Of a stretch of 64,000 nucleotides of DNA, positions 26,220-34,373 are shown in pieces. This DNA is from Saprospiraceae bacterium (lineage in GTDB: Bacteria; Bacteroidota; Bacteroidia; Chitinophagales; Saprospiraceae). Location of the stretch: contig JAEUUT010000222.1 in assembly GCA_016787415.1 (NCBI GenBank), positions 1 to 64,000 on the forward strand. The letters run 5' to 3'. Positions within the stretch are counted from its first letter, which is position 1, and each line of letters opens with the position of its first letter. A program made the position numbers and the translations under genes. The notes beneath the pieces were generated by a model, which saw nothing but the letters and a program-made list of their open reading frames with translations, made no database searches and was not told the DNA's origin.

Positions 26220-28190
26220 CTATTTCAATTTAACTCGGTAGACAGCAAAGGAATACGGTAGCAGGGAGGTGGAAATTTTCCCGTTTTTTACTGAAATAGT
26301 TTGGCTGACAGGGGCAATATGCATGGGCTCATCCAGGCTGTTTTCTATCGACAGGTCATTGCTTTGCATCAGGGTAACTTTCACCGATGGGTTCATTTTT
26401 ATGACTCCTTCCAGCAAAATTTCCGCAGCCTGCGCTTTTGCGGACACGTTTACAATTTTTATTATTGCTTCATTTCCAGCCTGTTCGAAGGCAGCAGACG
26501 CGTAAAGGCTGTCTTGTCCGGTTGCAGGGGCGTTGTTGTACAAAACGGGCAGCACCCGGTCGCCCCGATTGGTTGCATACATTTTCTGGACGTAGTAATT
26601 CGGCGTTCCGAACGAATGCAGGTTGTCCATCCATATCATATCAGGCTTCCATTGCCAGCCGTCGACATGCGCCATGAGCGGTGCATAGGAAGCCATGCGC
26701 ACGAGGTCGGCATTGCGTTCCAGACCGGTCATAAAAGCGGCTTCTGCCAGCGCACAGCGCCAATTGTTTCTATTTTCTGTGCTGATGACCCGGTCGCTTT
26801 GCGCGGCATATTCGCCAGCAAAAATTCGGGGGCCTTTTCGGTCGTACTTATCATAACGCCCGGCGTTTTGCAGAAACCAGGACGGTGACTGATAATAGTG
26901 TTCATCGATTATATCGGCGCCCAAAGAGTCCATTTTGTGCGAGAGATACTGAAACATTTCACCTTCTGGTGCAGGGCCGGCGCTGGTGACCAGGCGGATA
27001 TCCGGGTATTTGGATTTCAGGGTCTTTTGGAACAGGGCGAAGCGTTCGACGTATTGTTCGCCCCATTGTTCATTGCCAATTCCTAGCAGTTTCATGTTGA
27101 AAGGTGCAGGATGCCCCATTTGCGCTCTTAATTGACCGCCGGGCGTAGTAGTGTCTCCATTGGCAAATTCAATCAGATCGAGCGCATCCTGTACATAAGT
27201 ATCCAGTTGATCCAGTGGCGCCACTTCCGATGTATTGAACTGGCAGGCCATGCCACAGTTGAGAATAGGGAGCGGTTCAGCGCCAATATCTTCGCACAAC
27301 TGGAAATATTCAAAAAATCCGAGTCCAAACGACTGGTAATAATCTGGCGTGGGTCTGTGCGCAAATTCTGCATTCCAGCGATTGATGCTTACCTGACGTT
27401 CCTCAACCGGGCCAATCGTTTTTTTCCATTGATAACGGGTAGATAGTTCGTGGCCTTCCACAATACATCCTCCCGGGAAGCGCATAAATCCGGGCTTCAT
27501 ATCTGCCAGGAGTTGCACCAGATCGGCGCGCAAGCCGCCGGAGCGTTTTTTCCAGGTATCGGTCGGAAACAGGGAAATCATATCCAGATCAGCAGAACCA
27601 TTTCCGACAAACCAGATACGCAGGCGGCCTTTGGGTTCGGTTGCATGGCATGGAAAGGTAACGGTTTGTTTGTTCCACATTTTGGAATCGATGGGCGCCA
27701 TTGTGGTCGAGCCGATTACTTCGCCTTTGGTGTCTAGTATTTCGATGTGTAATACCAGGTTGCCTGTTGCCGATTTGGACCAGACTGAAAATTCGTATTC
27801 AAGGTTTTCTTTGAATCCCATTCCCCTGAATCCTTCGTTCTCCAGGCCGAACTCTCCCTTTTGGGCTTTGACGCTCACGTGCAGGTAGCGTGGGTTGGCT
27901 GCATTTGTTTCCTGCCTGTTTTCGATGAGAATAGAACCTGATGCAGCCTCTTTTTTTACTTCTTTCCAGCCCATTAAAGGTTTGTAGAACTCAAATGAGC
28001 GATTTTTTACCAGTTCACTGTACAATCCGCCATCTGCTCCCATATTGATGTCTTCAAAAAAAACACCCCACATGTAAGGGGAAATGTCGGCGCCCGGGTT
28101 GGTCACATCAACTTTGAATGTGGCTGGCGCCTGAGCGGAAAGTGCCGATGCAAATAGGAAGGCAAGAAAAAAGAAAAAAATTCTGTTCAT
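26220..28190 (-). CDS. Secreted GH51 arabinofuranosidase with N-terminal CBM-like domain
   Basis: 656 residues with signal peptide (FLAFLFASALSAQ). After a short N-terminal lead, residues about 80-210 look like a carbohydrate-binding jelly roll. The GH51 barrel follows with FMRFPGGCIVEG, an acid/base Glu in LGIGNEQWGEQYV and a nucleophile Glu in IFAGEYAAQSDR, then a beta-sandwich ending in SLLPYSFAVYRVKLK. First gene of the arabinose operon, directly downstream of the candidate AraR operator at 28228-28242. It is only distantly related to the second GH51 in the operon, suggesting different linkages or chain lengths. Confidence 0.94.
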   Translation of the reverse strand: MNRIFFFFLAFLFASALSAQAPATFKVDVTNPGADISPYMWGVFFEDINMGADGGLYSELVKNRSFEFYKPLMGWKEVKKEAASGSILIENRQETNAANPRYLHVSVKAQKGEFGLENEGFRGMGFKENLEYEFSVWSKSATGNLVLHIEILDTKGEVIGSTTMAPIDSKMWNKQTVTFPCHATEPKGRLRIWFVGNGSADLDMISLFPTDTWKKRSGGLRADLVQLLADMKPGFMRFPGGCIVEGHELSTRYQWKKTIGPVEERQVSINRWNAEFAHRPTPDYYQSFGLGFFEYFQLCEDIGAEPLPILNCGMACQFNTSEVAPLDQLDTYVQDALDLIEFANGDTTTPGGQLRAQMGHPAPFNMKLLGIGNEQWGEQYVERFALFQKTLKSKYPDIRLVTSAGPAPEGEMFQYLSHKMDSLGADIIDEHYYQSPSWFLQNAGRYDKYDRKGPRIFAGEYAAQSDRVISTENRNNWRCALAEAAFMTGLERNADLVRMASYAPLMAHVDGWQWKPDMIWMDNLHSFGTPNYYVQKMYATNRGDRVLPVLYNNAPATGQDSLYASAAFEQAGNEAIIKIVNVSAKAQAAEILLEGVIKMNPSVKVTLMQSNDLSIENSLDEPMHIAPVSQTISVKNGKISTSLLPYSFAVYRVKLK

Positions 28191-28227
28191 ATATTGATTG
28201 GATAGGTGTGTCCGTTGCTAAAACCTC

Positions 28228-28242
28228 GTGTCTTTTTGACAC
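28228..28242. promoter_or_regulatory. Candidate AraR operator in front of the arabinose operon
   Basis: GTGTC-TTTTT-GACAC is a perfect 15-base interrupted palindrome, 38 bases upstream of the first operon gene. With the following bases it matches the site upstream of araR (29081-29098) at 15 of 18 positions, and no third copy was found by eye. This is what a regulator's shared operator would look like. Confidence 0.65.
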
Positions 28243-28248
28243 AATCCA

Positions 28249-28266
28249 GCCTTAAAAAAAAGGCTG
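28249..28266 (-). terminator. Small hairpin downstream of araR
   Basis: AGCCTT/AAGGCT arms flank an A-rich centre (T-rich on the araR strand), 20 bases after the araR stop codon. It may end the araR transcript just before the operon promoter region. Weak by itself. Confidence 0.4.
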
Positions 28267-28286
28267 ACTGTGTGAGAAAGCCGTGA

Positions 28287-28985
28287 TTATTTGCCCTGCC
28301 CCGGCATGAAATTCCAGAAAGCATAAAATTTGCGCTGGTATTTTTCCTTGTCGAGGCAGTACATAATGGCTTTTTTGGTGGGGGCGCTCATGTTTTTCGA
28401 ACCGGTATCGATCAGCAAACCTGTTGAAAGGATTTTTCGACTGAAATTTCTTCTGTCCAACTGCATATCGTAGATGGCTTCGTAGAGTTTTTGCAATTGT
28501 GGAATGGTGAATGCTTCTGGCAACAACTCAAAACCAATGGGATGAAGGGCTGCATTGTATCTGAGGTGCTCGAGTGCCAGCGACACCATATCATCGTGGT
28601 CAAAAATGAGCGCAGGTTTGTTTTTCAGGCTTATCCAATGGGCGTTGTGGGCCCGCACAGCCTCCTGATCGTGGTCGTGGATATTGATGAGCGCAAAAAA
28701 CGCCACAGAAAGGGTTCTTTCAGCCGGGTCGCGGTCTACCTTTCCAAACGCACCCAACTGCTCCACATAAATATTGCTCAGCCCCGTCAGGTCATTTAAT
28801 ATTCGTTTGGCGCCTGCTTCCAGGTCCTCTTCTTCCTTCAAAAAACCGCCCATAAGCGACCATTTCCCGATCTCCGGTTCAAAATGGCGTTTAATCAGCA
28901 GCAATTTTAATTCTTCGCCGTCGAACCCGAAAATAATGCAGTCGGTTGCCACCAGAATACGCGTCTGATTTGGATATCGGTTCAT
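28287..28985 (-). CDS. araR: Nudix-type arabinose regulator AraR (NrtR-like)
   Basis: 232 residues: an N-terminal Nudix-fold domain (about 8-145) and a C-terminal winged-helix-like domain (about 155-225, IPQLQKLYEAIYDMQLDRRNF...). The Nudix box is degenerate: GGFLKEEEDLEAGAKRILND replaces the REUxEE catalytic core, so it is unlikely to hydrolyse nucleotides. In Bacteroides a regulator of this architecture controls L-arabinose use with arabinose as ligand, and the genomic position here matches exactly. Its own promoter region has a matching operator (29081-29095), so autoregulation is likely. Confidence 0.88.
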   Translation of the reverse strand: MNRYPNQTRILVATDCIIFGFDGEELKLLLIKRHFEPEIGKWSLMGGFLKEEEDLEAGAKRILNDLTGLSNIYVEQLGAFGKVDRDPAERTLSVAFFALINIHDHDQEAVRAHNAHWISLKNKPALIFDHDDMVSLALEHLRYNAALHPIGFELLPEAFTIPQLQKLYEAIYDMQLDRRNFSRKILSTGLLIDTGSKNMSAPTKKAIMYCLDKEKYQRKFYAFWNFMPGQGK

Positions 28986-29055
28986 CTTGGCAAAATGTGA
29001 AAGCAGAAATATTACGCGTGTATTGAAAACGACATCAAAATTTGTGGTCTTTCAA

Positions 29056-29095
29056 CAAAGGTAAAAAACAATTTCAAAATGTGTCTATTCCACAC
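29056..29095 (-). promoter_or_regulatory. araR promoter box and candidate AraR operator
   Basis: On the araR strand TACCTTTG (29056-29063) fits TAnnTTTG. An interrupted palindrome GTGTC-TATTC-CACAC (29081-29095; one arm mismatch) lies 17 bases upstream of it, where RNA polymerase would contact the -33 region. It resembles the operon site at 28228-28242. The implied 5' leader of araR is about 65 bases. Confidence 0.6.
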
Positions 29096-29132
29096 AATTA
29101 AATATCGAAAAAAGGGAAAACAAACATGAGTC

Positions 29133-29172
29133 ATCCCGAATTTTGGTCAAGGCCAGGATTCGGGATTTTTTT
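29133..29172. terminator. Hairpin downstream of the TonB-dependent receptor gene
   Basis: ATCCCGAAT/ATTCGGGAT (29133-29141, 29158-29166) form a 9-bp stem with a T run on the + strand side (29167-29172). It lies just beyond the 3' end of the leftward receptor gene and probably separates it from araR. Confidence 0.65.
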
Positions 29173-29210
29173 GTGGCTATTCCTGCAGAGAGTAATTTCC
29201 CTACGATATC

Positions 29211-31388
29211 TTACAATTTTACAGACAACGTCAGCACCACACTTCTGCCATCTGAAGGCCAAATACCCGGGCCTGGATAAAAAGTTGGTCTTTTTGTGAA
29301 ATATTGCTTGTTGGTCACATTGTTGGCGCTCAATCTGATTTTCATATTGTCGTAAATATGATACGACATGTGAAGGTCGAGCAGACCGTATGCTGGAACA
29401 AGACCAACAGCGCCGGTAGCGGAAGGTTTGACTGTGTTGAACGGATCTGCAAAGGTTTCAGCGGTGTAACTGTATAGACCCGACAGGCTCCACTTGCGCG
29501 ACTTGAGCGAGATGCCGTTTCTGGTGATGACATCGGGAACACTTTCCAGTTTGTTGCCGCTCACGTCTTGGGTAGTATTTCCCGAACGAACGGCAGCATC
29601 CTGGTAGCGGCCGTGAAAGAAAGCAGTGGAAGTGAAAATGTTGCAACGAAGTTTTTCAGATATTTCAAATCCGTATTCCCCAAAAGTTTCCAGCCCGTAG
29701 GTCAGGCTGTTGCCAATATTGGTACGAAGAATGTAAAAAGTGCCGTTTTCTTCCAGCGAAACGCTGCCAAGCCGGTTGTTGTATTGCAGCATAAAAGCAC
29801 TCAGATCCCATTTGAAATTGCCAGTAGAGCCTCTCCAACCGAGTTCGGCGTTGTAACCATACGCGTCTTTAAGGTTTTTGTCTGTACGCTCAAGGATAGA
29901 ACCTGGAATAATATCTTTCAGGATTACAGGGCGGTACGCTTGTGAAAATCCGGCATAGAGGCTGTGTTTTTTTCCTGCAATAAAATCTGCATTCATACCC
30001 AGGAGCGGGAATTGGTGTTCAATTTTGTTTTCCAGTTCAGCCGGGTCGTAGTAAGTAGTAGAGCCTACGAACCTGGAGGTTCCAGATTCAAAACGGAGCC
30101 CAGGACTGAGGGAGAAGCGGCGGGTAATCTGAAACTTGTTTTCAACAAAAAGGGCCAGGTTTTTACTTTTCAGGTGCAAGTCGCGGCCCCAACTGTTGGG
30201 TTGAATAGTCAGGTCGTAATCGCTTCCAGTAGTGCCTTTTCCTTGTTGGCGTCTGTGCAGATCGTTGTTGATATATTGTATACCGGCAGCAAGCGTAGCC
30301 CTTCGAGCGCCTACACTGTAATGCAGCAGGTAGCGCAGTTCTGTGGTATAGCTATGAAATGCGTCGATATCTACCACCCTCGGGTTGTAATCAAAAGTGG
30401 TGTGATTGATCGTATCCGGAATATTAGCCGTACGATCGATCATTACGCTACGGCGCTCTCCCAGCACTGCGGAGGCTTTCCACACCAGCAGGCTGCGAGG
30501 ACCGGTTTTCCATTCCAGCGAAACCGATGGCACGTAGATTTCCGGGTTGAAGTAGTTCCGAGAACGGGTCGACTGGCGTGGATCGGCCTCGAACATGGCA
30601 TCGGTCAGCGGCCCGGGTATGTGGTAGGTGTAATTGGAGCGCAACAATTCGGCGCCCAGTGTCAGGTTTTTGGAAGCGGCGTATTTCAGTACCAGCCCCT
30701 GCCCGTCGTAGTCAGATTCGCTGTTTTCGCGGTATCCATTGGAAAGGCGTTTGCTGTAAAAGGCGTAATACTGCAGGCGACCTATTTTTCCGCCCAGGGC
30801 GTTGTAGGTACTCAACAAACCGTAAGAACCAACGGAATTGATCGTTTCCCAGCCCACCTTTCTGGTTGAATCAGGTTGTTTGATTACATAGTTCAGCATA
30901 CCGCCAAATTGAGCGCCGTATTGCAGGGCGCCGGTGCCCCGAACAAGTTCAATCCGCCCTATGGCTTCCATAGGAAGGCTGAAGTGGCTGGCCGGGTATC
31001 CGTAAATATCGGAGTTGGTCATAATGCCATCTGCGCGGATGTTGAATTCCCAGCCGCGGTGCGGATCGAGGCCACGTGTGCTGATATTGGTCTGATTGCC
31101 GGAGCCATCCATATCGTACACAAAAACGCCAGGCACTTTTGCAAAAATCTGTCGAGGCGTTTTTTCAGCGATATTGGCGTCGAGGTTTTGCAGATTGATG
31201 ACCTCATTTTTTTTGCCCGACCAAAGGAAAGCACCTTGTGTATCTGGAAGTCGTTCGATTTGTTCAATTCGAGCGTTGATTTCCACGGCTTTCAAATGCT
31301 GATCACGCAAACTGTCCGGTTGTGACTGGGCATAAAGTGTGGAGCCAGCCAGTATCATACCGGCTACAAAAAGTATATTTTTCAACAT
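29211..31388 (-). CDS. FecA-type TonB-dependent outer-membrane receptor
   Basis: 725 residues. The signal peptide (about 1-20, ending LYAQ) is followed by a plug domain (about 60-170) with AKVPGVFVYDMDGSG, ISTRGLDPHRGWEFNIRADG and IGRIELVRGTGALQYGAQFG, then a 22-strand barrel ending in the aromatic-rich strand GRSVVLTLSVKL. Plug features (GYPASHFSLPMEAIGRIE) resemble FecA-like ferric-dicitrate/siderophore receptors rather than SusC proteins, and there is no SusD neighbour. It therefore more likely imports an iron complex than arabinan oligosaccharides, despite lying next to the arabinose genes. The ligand is unproven. Confidence 0.9.
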   Translation of the reverse strand: MLKNILFVAGMILAGSTLYAQSQPDSLRDQHLKAVEINARIEQIERLPDTQGAFLWSGKKNEVINLQNLDANIAEKTPRQIFAKVPGVFVYDMDGSGNQTNISTRGLDPHRGWEFNIRADGIMTNSDIYGYPASHFSLPMEAIGRIELVRGTGALQYGAQFGGMLNYVIKQPDSTRKVGWETINSVGSYGLLSTYNALGGKIGRLQYYAFYSKRLSNGYRENSESDYDGQGLVLKYAASKNLTLGAELLRSNYTYHIPGPLTDAMFEADPRQSTRSRNYFNPEIYVPSVSLEWKTGPRSLLVWKASAVLGERRSVMIDRTANIPDTINHTTFDYNPRVVDIDAFHSYTTELRYLLHYSVGARRATLAAGIQYINNDLHRRQQGKGTTGSDYDLTIQPNSWGRDLHLKSKNLALFVENKFQITRRFSLSPGLRFESGTSRFVGSTTYYDPAELENKIEHQFPLLGMNADFIAGKKHSLYAGFSQAYRPVILKDIIPGSILERTDKNLKDAYGYNAELGWRGSTGNFKWDLSAFMLQYNNRLGSVSLEENGTFYILRTNIGNSLTYGLETFGEYGFEISEKLRCNIFTSTAFFHGRYQDAAVRSGNTTQDVSGNKLESVPDVITRNGISLKSRKWSLSGLYSYTAETFADPFNTVKPSATGAVGLVPAYGLLDLHMSYHIYDNMKIRLSANNVTNKQYFTKRPTFYPGPGIWPSDGRSVVLTLSVKL

Positions 31389-31517
31389 GACTGTAACTAT
31401 GTAAGTAGAGAAGAATCAAATAGCATGAGGAGGTGTCCTACGCCTGAAATGTACCGCAAAGGACGGGCATAAAGGGTTTACATTTTTTTAAAAGTCGCTT
31501 AAAACTGCATGGAGCAA

Positions 31518-32006
31518 TTATTTCGACGGCGCTCGTTTGATCAGATCGCCTTTTACTTCAACAAGAGTGTCGTGGCTGAATCGCGACTGGTAGATGAGTT
31601 CTCCTTCTGGCGACCATTTGTACATATCTCCATGTCTTACATTGTTTTCATACATGACGGTAAACTGCAACTGCCCGTTTTCATACCATATAGTGTCGCC
31701 GCCCTGGTGTAGGCCTTCCCGGAAGTACTGCACCTCCTTTATTTTTCCATTTTTGTAGTACACCAATGTACGGCCTTCCTGGTTGCCATTTTTAAACCAT
31801 TTTTCAGCCATTACTTCGCCGGTGTTGTAGTAATCGGTCATTTTACCATCTTTTATGCCGTTTACCAGAGTTGTACGGCGCGAAACAGACCCGTTTTCAT
31901 AATGATCCACCTTTTCAGTAGTGCTGGGAGCCTTTTCCTTGCAAGCAGTAATGATGAAAAGAAAAGAAATAGCGCAGACCTGCCAGTAGTTGAAGTGTTT
32001 GAGCAT
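31518..32006 (-). CDS. MORN-repeat (YwqK-like) lipoprotein
   Basis: 162 residues with a lipoprotein signal (FLFIITACKEK, Cys near residue 21). Four to five tandem MORN-type repeats of about 22 residues follow (GIKDGKMTDYYNTGEVMAEKW, GNQEGRTLVYYKNGKIKEVQY, GLHQGGDTIWYENGQLQF, NVRHGDMYKWSPEGEL). Such proteins are often labelled YwqK-family antitoxins, but no toxin gene is adjacent, so that label is not supported here. Probably a surface or periplasmic binding protein. Confidence 0.85.
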   Translation of the reverse strand: MLKHFNYWQVCAISFLFIITACKEKAPSTTEKVDHYENGSVSRRTTLVNGIKDGKMTDYYNTGEVMAEKWFKNGNQEGRTLVYYKNGKIKEVQYFREGLHQGGDTIWYENGQLQFTVMYENNVRHGDMYKWSPEGELIYQSRFSHDTLVEVKGDLIKRAPSK

Positions 32007-32032
32007 AATGTTGGAATATTCAAAATCATGAA

Positions 32033-32095
32033 TAAAAAAGCCCCGTCAAAGTCAATCCTTGCTCCGGAATTCGGACAGATTGCCTCTCACGGGGC
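32033..32095 (-). terminator. Leftward intrinsic terminator after the first PAP2/haloperoxidase gene
   Basis: GCCCCGT/ACGGGGC (32040-32046, 32089-32095) pair across a 42-base loop containing a second small hairpin (TCCG/CGGA). On the - strand the stem is followed by TTTTTTATT. It should stop transcripts of the gene at 32132-33514. Confidence 0.75.
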
Positions 32096-32131
32096 ATATG
32101 TTAATCAAAAAAAGGGAAACCTTATGAAGGA

Positions 32132-33514
32132 TTATTTTTTCCAGGGCAGGCGGTTCACCTGGCGGCCGACCCCGGTACCGAAACGAACGCCTTCTTCAGC
32201 ATCCATGCGGAGGTGTACGCCCAGTGGAACGCGCGACCATGCATTTTCCTGTGCCATTTCGAAGAAACTGCCAAAACTGCGTGGAGTACCTTCAAATTCG
32301 TTGCGGTTTTCATGGCAACGGTCGGTCATGGCATAATCATAACCAAAAATACTTCCCAACACTTCTGCACCTGCGGAGCCCATAGTAGCGTGGCCGGAAG
32401 GATAAGCCGGGAAGGAAGGCGTCAGGCCTTCATCTCCTGTCACAGGATTATACAGAGCAGGTTTCCAGGTTGGGTCGATCACACGGTTGATATAGGTTTG
32501 TGGGCGTTCTGTGTTGTAGTAATATTTAGAATACCATGCACCGATAGAGGCGTCATTCAGGGCGAGCCCCATTTTGACATTCATAAACAAGGCTGTTTCC
32601 AGGTTGCCATTGGTTTCAGCCAACACTTGGTCGCCTATAGCCAGCCAGCGTGGGCCAGGGCTAAAAGTGAGGCTCACCAGGTCATCACTCCAGAACTCAC
32701 CCACCCACTCGTCTTCATAGGAAAGTGTAGGCGTATTTTGTGCATACACTTCGATGGCTTGCGAGTACATGTCGGAATTGACCGCATCCGAGAATGGCAG
32801 CGGTGGGCGGCAGAGTTTTTCTGTGATAGCAAAGGTGCGGGCGCCGCCCCATACGCCACCCATGGGTTTGCCTGGGCCAGGGAACGTTGGTTTCCAGTCG
32901 CCTGGGCCATCATAGTGATCTTCCCATACATAACCCTGGAATGGATCGAGGTAGTGGTCGTGGCCGATCAGGTCGGTTTTGGAATATGCCCATATGGCTG
33001 CGGCTACGGCTTCGCCATGCTCTTTGGAACGCTCGAATACTTCTGGACTAACAGCGGCCTCCCCTTTGTCGTTGTACTGGTTCTCCAGTGCAATCATTTT
33101 CTGACGAAGGTTATCGGCAGCATTCGGGAAAAAGCGTGGCATCAGGTAAGCATAGGAAGCATTTATGACTGTAGGCCAGTGGTATTCCTGGTTGCCCGCT
33201 TCCGGAATATTGAGACCATTATACAGATTGGCAACAGACTGGTATTCCGGCATACCGGATACGCAAGCTTCATAGGCAGACAGGCCCATATAAGCCAGTG
33301 AACGGGGCGCAGGGCCTGGACGATAGCCGGCAGCATAACGTTCTACCTGCAGGAACATTTCGTTCCAGTCGTATGCTACTTTATAGTCATAGGTTTTTAC
33401 CGATTTCGTGTCGGCAGTCACTACTGGATTGTCGTCTTTACAGGCGGGTACCAGAAGCCCTATCATCAAAAACATGAGCAGGGCAAGAGGTGTGTAACTT
33501 TTCAGAAATTGCAT
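32132..33514 (-). CDS. Vanadium-dependent haloperoxidase / PAP2-type lipoprotein 1
   Basis: 460 residues from MQFLKSYTPLALLMFLMIGL; a lipoprotein signal (GLLVPACKDD) anchors it outside the inner membrane. Helical haloperoxidase/type-2 acid phosphatase fold with the oxyanion-binding residues in order: K-x5-ERP in KYYYNTERPQTYINR, PSGH in FPAYPSGHATMG and SR-x3-G-x-H-x3-D in SRVPLGVHLRMDAE. These bind vanadate (halide oxidation by H2O2) or phosphate (phosphatase); sequence alone does not decide. Divergent from the response regulator gene (170 bases) and paralogous to the protein at 35817-37199. Confidence 0.88.
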   Translation of the reverse strand: MQFLKSYTPLALLMFLMIGLLVPACKDDNPVVTADTKSVKTYDYKVAYDWNEMFLQVERYAAGYRPGPAPRSLAYMGLSAYEACVSGMPEYQSVANLYNGLNIPEAGNQEYHWPTVINASYAYLMPRFFPNAADNLRQKMIALENQYNDKGEAAVSPEVFERSKEHGEAVAAAIWAYSKTDLIGHDHYLDPFQGYVWEDHYDGPGDWKPTFPGPGKPMGGVWGGARTFAITEKLCRPPLPFSDAVNSDMYSQAIEVYAQNTPTLSYEDEWVGEFWSDDLVSLTFSPGPRWLAIGDQVLAETNGNLETALFMNVKMGLALNDASIGAWYSKYYYNTERPQTYINRVIDPTWKPALYNPVTGDEGLTPSFPAYPSGHATMGSAGAEVLGSIFGYDYAMTDRCHENRNEFEGTPRSFGSFFEMAQENAWSRVPLGVHLRMDAEEGVRFGTGVGRQVNRLPWKK

Positions 33515-33683
33515 AGATTTAGTTTTTTCGTTCAACATTTGCGAATCACGCAGCAAAGTACCGGCCAGTTTTACTGGAACGGTTCAGTTTTTGATTAAAA
33601 AGTGCTTAAAAACATTGCGAAGGTACACTATCGCTCTTTTTGCTGTGTTTTTTTATCGTGTTTTGCCCTGCAAATTTGCAGAT

Positions 33684-34367
33684 ATGAAAGTGTTACTGAT
33701 TGAAGACGAACCCAAAATGGCCCGCTCCCTGAAAAAGGGCCTGGAGGAAAATCAAATTGAGGTAGATGCCGCACTGGATGGCCCGACCGGGTACCAGTTT
33801 GCAGCCGAAAATGAATATGCGGTGATTATTTCCGATGTGATATTACCTGAATTGAACGGAATTGAACTGTTGAAAAAACTGCGTGGCATAGGCAACCACA
33901 CACCTGTCATTTTACTTACTGCACTGGGGCAAACTGACGACAAGGTGAGCGGGTTTGAAGCCGGCGCCGATGATTACCTGACCAAGCCTTTTGAATTCAG
34001 GGAATTGCTTATGCGCATTCGCGCGCTGGCCCGCAGGCCGGTGGAAACCTACCAGTCGAGCCCGAACCTGCACTTTGCCGACCTGGAAATGAACCTGGAA
34101 ACGAAGGAGTTTTTCCGAAACGGGCAAAAAATTTCACTCACACCCCGCGAATTTGCACTTATGGAATACTTATTGCGCAATCCAGGTCGGGTGATTTCGA
34201 AAAATGAAATTTCAGAACGCGTCTGGAACCTGCATTTTGATACCGGTACCAATGTGATCGAGGTGTATGTCAATTTTCTGCGCAAGAAAATTGAAAAGGG
34301 TTTTTCGAAAAAACTGATCCACACCCAGTTTAAAAACGGTTATATCCTTCGGGAAGAAGAAGCCTGA
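33684..34367 (+). CDS. OmpR-family response regulator
   Basis: Starting at ATG 33684 (MKVLLIEDEPKMARSLKKGL); the longer frame has an unlikely hydrophobic leader. 227 residues. Receiver domain with phospho-acceptor Asp51 (IISDVILPE), conserved Thr near residue 79 and Lys101 (DYLTKPFE). A winged-helix DNA-binding domain covers about 130-225 (SLTPREFALMEYLLRNPGRV, VYVNFLRKKIEKG). The sensor kinase starts 6 bases downstream. A haloperoxidase-like gene lies on either side, the obvious candidate targets. Confidence 0.95.
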   Translation: MKVLLIEDEPKMARSLKKGLEENQIEVDAALDGPTGYQFAAENEYAVIISDVILPELNGIELLKKLRGIGNHTPVILLTALGQTDDKVSGFEAGADDYLTKPFEFRELLMRIRALARRPVETYQSSPNLHFADLEMNLETKEFFRNGQKISLTPREFALMEYLLRNPGRVISKNEISERVWNLHFDTGTNVIEVYVNFLRKKIEKGFSKKLIHTQFKNGYILREEEA

Positions 34368-34373
34368 TTTGTC

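Noticed and set aside
29211..31388. SusC-type arabinan importer for the arabinose operon
   Set aside because: Plug features are FecA-like, there is no SusD gene, no candidate AraR operator is seen upstream, and terminators separate it from araR.
31518..32006. Antitoxin of a toxin-antitoxin pair
   Set aside because: The MORN-repeat family label suggests it, but it is a lipoprotein and no toxin-like gene is adjacent.
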